Both the position numbers and the translations under genes were made by a program. The notes beneath the pieces are model-generated. The model saw only the letters and a list, made by a program, of their open reading frames with translations. It was not told where the DNA came from and did no database searches. A DNA stretch of 64,000 nucleotides. It comes from Orobanche coerulescens. Lineage: Eukaryota > Streptophyta > Magnoliopsida > Lamiales > Orobanchaceae. Numbering within the stretch: position 1 is the first letter of the stretch; every line of letters begins with the position of its first letter. This document shows, piece by piece, positions 57,088 to 64,000 of the stretch. The stretch spans positions 122,879,501 through 122,943,500 of the forward strand of contig CM065804.1 of the NCBI GenBank assembly GCA_033398695.1, given 5' to 3'.

Positions 57088-59754
57088 ATGTCTGGAGTAT
57101 CTTCATCGTTTGGAATGGGCACCTCCTCCGCCGCTGGGACTTCTAATGTCCGGGAAAGACCCTCCGCAAAATTCCATTTGGAGACGGCCGCCGAGGCTAT
57201 CCGCGTCGGTATTTATCCCGTGGAAGTCGAGGCGCTATTTAATGAGGCCGACGTCGCTAAGGAGGCAGCGGCTGAGCGGAAACGTTCGCTGGCGGAAAGA
57301 GATTCGGTGGTGAGGGCGTATTGGGAGCAGCATAGTGCTTTTGGCCAAGCCTATTTGGCCTTTGCAGACATCATGGAGAGGTTGGCCGGTCCGTGCCCCA
57401 AGTTCGATTACCGGGAGTACTCGATCGTCCACCCCTATCAATCGGCGAAGCGATCGCTGTTTCGGGCTGCGCAGCGTTCTCCGTGGTCCCTCGGCCAAAT
57501 CAGGAGCTCGGCGACCAGGAAGGACCTGGCCATCTGGAGGGCGAGGTATCATGTCCCCTCAGACATGGATCTTTTCGCGCCGGCGGAGAACGAGCGAGCC
57601 GACCAACCCCCAGAGGGTATGGTCACTGTGAACGAGGCGATTATAGAGGCTGGGCTGCGGTTCCCTTTGTCGTTTGCCATCTCCCATTTGCTAGCCATTT
57701 AGAACGTGGCGCCGCTTCAGCTAACGCCGAACGCCTGGATCCAGATCGTCTGTGCCCTCACCTTGTTCGGCGATCACCGACTGTACCGCCATCCCTCGCC
57801 ATCGGAGATGAATCACTTGTTCAAGCTGATGGTTCAGAAGGGGTCTATTGGCGGCTATCATATCCAACGTCATTCCGGTCGGGTGATCCTTGGGGTTCTG
57901 AACAAGGTGCGGGGCAATCCGGCGAAATGGTTCTGGGTCGGCGGTGCATGGAAGGCATCAGCGAGCGACAATCCCATGGGCGAGCTGCATATTCCAACTA
58001 GCTTTCGGGAGAGGAATCCGGGTAAGGGTTCTGACTCTCCCTTTGTTCGGATATGTTCTGAACTGATTTAATTTGGTCTTCCTTTTGCAGGTTTCCATAT
58101 TCTGGCGGCTGACGAGCTACCGTTCGATTTTCTGGTCATCTGGGAGTGGATACAAAGTCTTCCGAACCACGATTTGGACGCTCGCCGGATTAACAAAGAG
58201 ATTTGTTGGTTCTCTGCTCGGTTATTCTATTTCCCGAGACATCTCTCGGTCCCAGGTATGACTTTCTACGATCTCCTTTTGCTTGGTGATCGTCCTATTT
58301 GAGGAATATGTCTAACTATTATTTGATTGTTTCTTATTGCAGAGGTCCGCTTCCCTCGCTTTTTGGAGCCTCCACCGGAGATAGCCATGTCAAACCCCAG
58401 AGTTTTGAGTCGTCTGCGCCAGAAGAAGTCGTCTCTAGTTCCTCCGGTGGCGCTACCTCTTATTCCGGAGGTGAGGCCTAACTTAGAGCTAGTCGTAGCG
58501 GAGGAGGAGGTTCGGGAGGAGGGCCTCCGATCGAACCGCAAGCGGCAGAGATCGCGGGAATCTCCAGTCTCTGCCCCTGCTGGTGAGGTGTCGATCGCTG
58601 CGCCTCTGCTCACCGCGGTCCCCCCGGTGGATGAGCCTACGCCTTCTGCGGCTTTCTTGCGAGAAATGGTGATCGCCGAGGCCGAGACCCCTCGCGGGAA
58701 ACCATACTTTGGTCGTGACCCTTAGAAGGCCGAGAGGTAGACTTTGCTTGTTGTTGAGTTTCGTTACTTACGTGGGAGATGTGCTAACTTTTTATTGTTG
58801 GATGCAGGATCCGTAGCACTAACCCAGCTTGCCCGCCGCTGGTATTGGATTTCCTGGCAAGCCGATCTCCTCGCCAGGCCTGTGATGTCCCGCTATACGT
58901 CAACCGGGCCATTTCTGCTTTGCCGAAGGCCTGGATGACCGATTTAGATGCGATCGCTCGCCAGCGATCCGGGAATACAATGCAGGTTGCTTTCGCTCTC
59001 TATCCAGCTGACGACGATGGCTGCCTAGGCTGTGAAGGAGTTCGAAGGGCGTCCTTCTACTTCCCGTCTTCAGGCGGACCTCGAGGCAGCTCGGAAACAG
59101 AACGTCGAGTTTGCTGACACGATCGTGGCTATGGAGAAGGACTCCTTACATGCAGCTAAGTGGGCGAACCAGGAACTTGAGCTGGCGAGACAGGATTTCG
59201 AGCGAGCCCGGGCGACGGTCGACCATTTTCGAGACCATATGACAGATGCTCGTCGGTCGTACGTGGCTGCTCACGAGGAGGCCGATCGGCTGAAGGTGAC
59301 TGTTGCTCGGCTGACTAACGAGCTGGCATCGTCGAGGGGAGAGACAGCCGCAAAAGAGTCCGAGCTCCAGGGTGCCTAACAAGCGGTTTCGGAGTTGAAA
59401 GGGAAGCTAGAGGCAACCATGGCCGATCCCTTTCTCAATGTGGAGTTCGTCAGCGAATTTGCCTATTACATGGCGTTCGCTGACTCGCTCCGTGCTGCTA
59501 AGAAAGGAGGGCTGGAGGTCGGCCCCCTTGCTGAAAACTCCAAGGCATATGCGTTGGAGCATCCTCTCCATCCTGCTTTCTCCGTGCCGATCTTGGATCT
59601 CGCGGAAATCGGCGTAGACCTGAGCTGGTACTCGACTCCAGCAAACCTTGTTCATCTAAATGCTCTGGAGGACGGGGAGGCGGCTCCGGAGGCTGGTGAA
59701 GGGTCGCGGGCCGCTCGAGTGGTTGAAGGCGAAGGCCAGGCAGGGGCCTGAGGC
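57088..59754 (+). pseudogene. Antisense extra gene of a Tat-lineage element (PF04195-like), intron-containing
   Basis: Start at ATG 57088 (MSGVSSSFGMG). Exon 1 to 58021 carries the putative gypsy-type transposon domain (GLRFPLSFAISHLLAI, then NVAPLQLTPNAWIQIVCA and AKWFWVGGAW). Exon 2 is 58091-58255 (GFHILAADELPF...PRHLSVP). Exon 3 is 58343-58736, basic and proline-rich. Exon 4 starts at 58808, and a coiled-coil (LQADLEAARKQNVEFADTIV onward) runs from about 59029 to the end. Splice phases join cleanly; the step at 58986-59028 is either a very short intron or a frameshift. Three in-frame stops (57700, 58723, 59377) break it. Its function is unknown. Such antisense frames near the 3' LTR are known in Tat-group elements. 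Confidence 0.75.
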
Positions 59755-60229
59755 TCTACGTCCTTATTTTGTTTTTGCTTTTGCCTTGTAATTTTTTAGA
59801 TTTCCTTGTAGTACTTAGGCCTTCGGGCGACCGTGTATGTACTTTGAAATCCCAAGTAATGAAATGAATGATTGCTTCTTAGATTTATTACTTGAATGAT
59901 TGCTTTTCTGATTCTTTGCATGACTTTGTACAAATGTGTGAGGAGAGATTGTTGCGCGTATAGCTCCAAGTGAATTGATAAACTCATATAGATAACTCTT
60001 ACAACAAATTCGATCGCTGCACATACATTTGAAAAATGCCGATCTCCATATGTAATTGGATAGGGACGATCGTCGTATACACAGCTCCGCCCTTCCCCCT
60101 TGTTTTTGTTCACTTAGTGAAAGTAAGGGGACGAAAATAAATCGTTGAGTGAGCGGTCTTCAATTTTGCAAATTCCTCGAGGAAGGTCGTCCATCTCGGT
60201 CTTGAGGAACCGTGCATGATCGCGTAGTT
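59755..60229. other. AT-rich tail after the antisense gene
   Basis: Probable 3' untranslated region of the antisense gene, including several AATGAA/TTTGTT tracts. From about 60100 it becomes homologous, inverted, to E2 near 63300-63400. No gene. Confidence 0.55.
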
Positions 60230-61100
60230 CGATGGACCGACCTCCATGACTGTGTCTTGTGCGCGAGCGACGTTCCGTCTGATGGCTATGTTCTCGCGAC
60301 TCACGTAATTGTTAGGGTCCTCCGTAGGCTGCGCCTCGCCTCATATTTAAATGAAGGGCATGCGGTCTTGGTCTGGAGGATTCCTTGCGCGGGGCGTCGT
60401 TGGATTAATCGACTCCACGATCGCGGCTTGTAAGCACTTTTCTACCTCGGACCGCCATTAAGATGGCGACTCTCGACGGTATACGTTGTGACGGGGGGAG
60501 GGACGCGTCGCATTGTCCGTGAAGGATCCACCATGTTAAGTGATGTACCTTCGAGGGCGGGCGAACATGTCCACGGATCTGTTTTGGAGGGCCCTCAGAC
60601 TACGCCCACCTCGTATTTAAACGAAGGGCGAGCGATCGTGGCCCAAAGGGACCTTGCACGGGCACATAGAACGGTTCCATCGTCCTCCACAACCATGTCA
60701 ACACTCTTCTACCTCGGACCATCAAGTCAGATGACGATCCTCGACGGTATACGTTGTGTAAGGGGAGGAGATCGCCTGCCTAGGTTCTTCATATTGATGA
60801 CGAACTTTAGAGGGCGAGCGAGTAATCCTCTGATTTGTTTTGTAGAGTCCTTCGGCTACGCCCGCCTCATATTTAAATGAAGGGTGAGCGATCAAAGCCC
60901 AAAGGAACCTTGCATGTACGGATCGTCGCGTTTAATCGATTTTCACGACCATGGCGGCACTTTTCTACCTCGGACCACCATGTCAGATGACGACCCTCGA
61001 CGGTATACGTTGTGCTAGGGGAGGCGATCACTGCCTAGGTCCATCATGTTGATGACGAACTTTAGAGGGCGAGCGAGTCATTCTCTTTTTCGAAGCGTTT
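60230..61100 (-). repeat. ~260-bp tandem repeats in the E untranslated region
   Basis: About three copies. Landmarks are CGGTATACGTTGTG near 60478, 60742 and 60998, and ATTTAAAYGAAGGG near 60343, 60615 and 60871. They share CTACCTCGGACC and GAGGGCGAGCGA stretches. E2 has inverted counterparts at about 62750-63230. Confidence 0.75.
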
Positions 61101-61284
61101 CCTCAGGCAGTAGCCTTTGGTTTGATAAGGCGAGAATCGGGGAGAGACTTCCGAAGTTGCCTCCTCTTGATTGAAGCATGTAGATACGGTCGCCGAGGTT
61201 GATCGAGGGGTCGGCTCGTAGGAACTTTCCAGACTGTTCGTGTTCGACTCGGGCGACCGTGTTAGGAGATCCAAGGGGCTCCGG

Positions 61285-62343
61285 CTAAGCCAGTAAACTG
61301 TCCAACTTGCCCTCTTCGAACAATCTCCAGAGTTGTCTGAGGAGGTCGCAGCATTGGTTGGTGTTGTGACCGGGACTCTTGTGGTAAGCACAATATTGAT
61401 TGTGGTCCAGATGACCGTGGTCCCTTATTGCCTTTGGCTTGTTTAGCGGTTCGCGGCCCTTGATGGCGTAAAAAATGTGGGCCGGAGTTCGGTTGAACTT
61501 GTGGAGGAGATGGGCTTCCACATCCTCGAAGGCCTTAAGATCGCCGGGTGGCTTAGCGACCGCCTTTTTAGTTTTGGCGATCGCCCTCTTTCGGACAGGA
61601 GGTGGCGTTCCCTCGCCTAGGGGGAGGGTGAGCAGCCTATGCTTGGCCAGAAAGTCGGCAGCCTTAGCGCGGTAGATCGAGTAGGTTGGTGGAATGTCCT
61701 TCGTGAGATGCCTAAACATGGGCGAATGACCGTAGAATCCCCCTGAGACCGAGTAGAGAGCGAGCTCGTCGCTGATGGGCTCGCCGGTGAGGACTATTTC
61801 ATCCATCCGGTCGATGTAATCTGCATCGGATTCGTCTTCCCCCTGCCTGATTTTCATCATGCGATGGGGGCCTTCTGGTCTGGCGACCTTGGTGGCGAAG
61901 TATGGTGTGAAGTCACTCGCCAGTTTCTCAAAGGAGATGATCGATCGCGGTGGTAATGAGACGTACCACCTATAGGCCAGCTCGCCCAGTGTTAACGGGA
62001 AGATTCGGTACTTGGTCACGTCTGATGCCCCACACCCGGTCATGTAAATCCGTAACTTGCTTAGGTGGGTCTCGGGGTCCGATCTCCCTTCGTACAGAGG
62101 TGTTTTGGGAGGAGTGATCCTTGGTTGCAAGGGGGCAAGCTCGATGTGGACCGCGAGTGGCTCAGTCGGTCCGATGATCTTTCTACTGGTGCTTGCCCCA
62201 GTATCCAAGAGCGCTTTCATCTCGTCGAGCTGGCGTTGCATAGCGGACATCGCCGCGGTCTGGATGCTCGTGGCTAGGCGCTCGGAGCGGGAGCCGAGGC
62301 GATCAAGTACTGACCCTCTGGCTCCGCTGTTGATGATTTCTTT
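61285..62343 (-). pseudogene. gag: Element E gag (Tat lineage), N-terminally truncated by the E2 junction
   Basis: The open frame includes YEGRSDPETHLSKLRIYMTG, FPLTLGELAYRWYVSLPP, MMKIRQGEDESDADYIDRMD and a CCHC-like knuckle CAYHKSPGHNTNQC, then DLLRQLWRLFEEGKLDSL. These are hallmarks of Tat-group gag, which forms the particle core. It is open to its stop at 61285. The frame technically continues to 62403, but residues before KEIINSG are antisense of E2, so the true start is lost. No pol follows; the tandem array and antisense gene do. Confidence 0.85.
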
Positions 62344-62619
62344 GTCGCCAAGACACCCGGAGATTTCAGGACCTTCGAGGATGTGGAAGCCCATCTCTAC
62401 CACAACCTCTGCCTATCTCCGGCTCAAATTTTCTACGCCATCCAGGGGCGCGAACGGCTAAGCAAGCCGAAGGCGGTAAGGGACCATGGTCATCTGGACC
62501 GCAACAGATTATGTGATTACCACAAGAGTCCCGGCCACAACACCGGTCAATGTCGCGACCTCCTTAGACAACTCTGGAGATTGTTCGAGGAGGGCAAACT
62601 GGACAGACTAATAACTTAG
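62344..62619 (+). pseudogene. gag: Element E2 gag C-terminal fragment
   Basis: It reads VAKTPGDFRTFEDVEAHLYH, then AQIFYAIQGRERLSKPKAVR and CDYHKSPGHNTGQC, then LLRQLWRLFEEGKLDRLIT and a stop. It is a diverged second copy of the last third of E gag, in the opposite orientation. It starts abruptly at the junction. Confidence 0.85.
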
Positions 62620-63400
62620 CCGGGCCCCGGGCAGAAAGAATCAAATGCCGCGATCGGCATCAGAACGACGATCACCAGTCTTCCAACCCGATCGCCATTA
62701 TCAAGCAACATCTCCAAAAAATGAAGGACTCGCTCGCCATCTACAGTTCATCATCTGACATGATGGACCAAGGCACGAGATCGCCTCCCCCAGCACAACA
62801 TATACCATCGAGGATCGCCATCTAACTTGACGATACGAGGTAGAAGAGTGCAGCCATGGTCCTGGAAGTCGATGGAACCGACTGCTTCATCCATGCAAGG
62901 TTCCTTTGGGCTGCAATCGCTCGCCATTTGTTTAAACACGAGGCGGGCGTAGTCGAAGGACCCTCCAAACAAATCTGTGGACACGCTCGCCAGCCCTCAA
63001 AGGTTCAGCATCTAACTTGGTGGACCCGGACAGTGCGACGTGTCCCTACCCCCATCACAACGTATACCGACGAGGATTGCCAACTAACATGACGATCCGA
63101 GGTAGAAAAGTGCTAACAAGCCGTGGATATGGAGTCGATTAATCCGTCGACGCCCCGCACAAGGACTCCTCCAGACCAAGACCGCATGCCCTTCGTTTAA
63201 ATACGAGGCTGGCACAGCCTAATGGAGGACCCTCACAATAAAGTGAGTCACGAGACAAACCTACAGGTGGAATGTCCCTCGCGCACAAGACACGGTCATG
63301 GAGGTCGGTCCATCGAACTCCGCGACTGTGCACGGTTCCTCAAGGTCGAAACAATCGGCAGTCCACGAGGGATCTGCAAAATTAAAGATCAAAGGAACAT
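62620..63400 (+). other. E2 untranslated region
   Basis: An inverted homologue of E 60100-61284, including about two ~265-bp repeat units (GTTTAAACACGAGG near 62930 and GTTTAAATACGAGG near 63197). The antisense gene present in E is missing: sequence equivalent to the E untranslated region passes directly into LTR sequence. Confidence 0.65.
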
Positions 63401-64000
63401 TACCGAAGATAGCTCGCCAAACGATCAGGCCGCCCAAGTCCGAGACCAAAGTCCGCTCAACGGATCGCCCGTCTTTATCCTAAACGGTCGCCAGTGGAAC
63501 CACCTCACCCCATGTCTTCAACATCGGAGCAAGCTGGGGGGCAATTGTTGTTTCGAGATTTATACACCTCGACAGGCGATCGGCACAAATGTCGGGCGAC
63601 CGAGCCAGAGTCGAGTAGACCAAGGCAGACTTGCCTACAGAACGGAGATCCCAGATCAAACCCAAGTGCCGAGCGATCGACATCTAAGGCGATCATCTCT
63701 TGGCACCTGGCAATCGACTCTGGTGACCGGCCAAGGACGACCGTCTCATGTCGCACGCAAAGCCAACACCCATCTAGTCTGTGAAGGCCGAAACGTGAAG
63801 CAATGACCCATGTGCAAATCCGTGAATGGCACCGCAGAACATAGATCGTTGACCACATCTTGTCACCATCTTCTCACCTACCGACAGCGCCCGCCGAAAG
63901 GTACAAGGTGGGACCTCCCAGGATAGCGACTCGGGATGCATGCAGACTTCTCATTGGTCCACACAGCTGGCTGCTAGCAGCAACCGCAGACTTTAAGGCA
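63401..64000 (+). repeat. E2 3' LTR, partial (continues beyond the window)
   Basis: An inverted homologue of 56440-56720 and of 47030-47352. It crosses the D insertion point without D: GTCGA appears once, between GATCG/CATCT-type flanks near 63678. It lacks the first ~350 bp of the LTR relative to E. Confidence 0.65.

Noticed and set aside
62344..62403. The first 20 residues of the minus-strand Tat gag frame
   Set aside because: They are antisense to the E2 gag fragment (FEDVEAHL), so the frame extension past 62343 is an accident of the inverted junction.
63222..63806. A 194-codon plus-strand frame in the E2 tail
   Set aside because: It crosses the untranslated region and LTR boundary, has no domain, and the homologous E sequence does not keep it open.

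Overview
The window is nuclear DNA of a flowering plant, built almost entirely of nested transposable elements. No intact host gene is visible. The basis for the kingdom call is plant-type Ty3/gypsy retrotransposons (gag with two CCHC knuckles, protease-RT-RNaseH-integrase, C-terminal chromodomain), priming sites complementary to plant initiator-Met tRNA, a Tat-lineage gag with its antisense extra gene, a Helitron 3' terminus, and a captured fragment of the plant GBF-interacting protein (GIP1) family. The species cannot be named from the sequence.

Layout. 1-3775, 12870-13628 and 22161-28350 are AT-rich host or Helitron-like sequence with shuffled intron-like pieces and exon-like fragments, ending in a Helitron 3' hairpin plus CTAG at 28320-28350. 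Element A (3776-12869, plus strand) has 3.03-kb LTRs, a decayed gag and no pol. Element A' (13629-22160, minus strand) is related, has 2.76-kb LTRs and no coding region. 28461-33801 is a head-to-tail LTR-spacer-LTR-spacer-LTR array (family B). Its last LTR was split by element C (33802-42952, minus), a full-length chromovirus with stops and frameshifts. 43005-46379 holds LTR-like debris. From 46380 to the end lies a Tat-lineage pair in opposite orientations. E (minus) has its 3' LTR split by element D (47353-56436, minus, a second degenerate chromovirus), followed by an antisense intron-containing gene, a ~260-bp tandem array and gag. E2 (plus) joins E head-to-head near 62343. Target-site duplications fix the boundaries of A (ATATG), A' (GTATG) and C (AATAC). 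D has ATCGA/GTCGA, with E2 supplying an empty site.

Most interesting result. The A, A', B, C and D LTRs differ in most of their sequence but share an ordered cassette downstream of the TATA box. It consists of a first-exon GT donor (seen in A, A', C and D), a GC-type donor AAG|GCAAGTAT, tandem repeats with a GAGGCC..CGTCGGACCCTCC core, a TACTTGCACTAG box, a branch-point-like RCTAAC, a CAG acceptor ~37-46 nt later, and a shared U5 end. The TACTTGC box is the reverse complement of the GC donor, and in D both change together. This suggests an LTR-embedded leader intron whose donor can be masked by pairing with a box at the branch point. A second shared design is a family-specific array of short palindromes abutting each TATA box (also in E).

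How the parts may work together: A and A' cannot encode pol. A's gag is very similar to D's, so a D-like element is the plausible helper. D and C themselves are now defective (stops, frameshifts, and in D a damaged protease motif).
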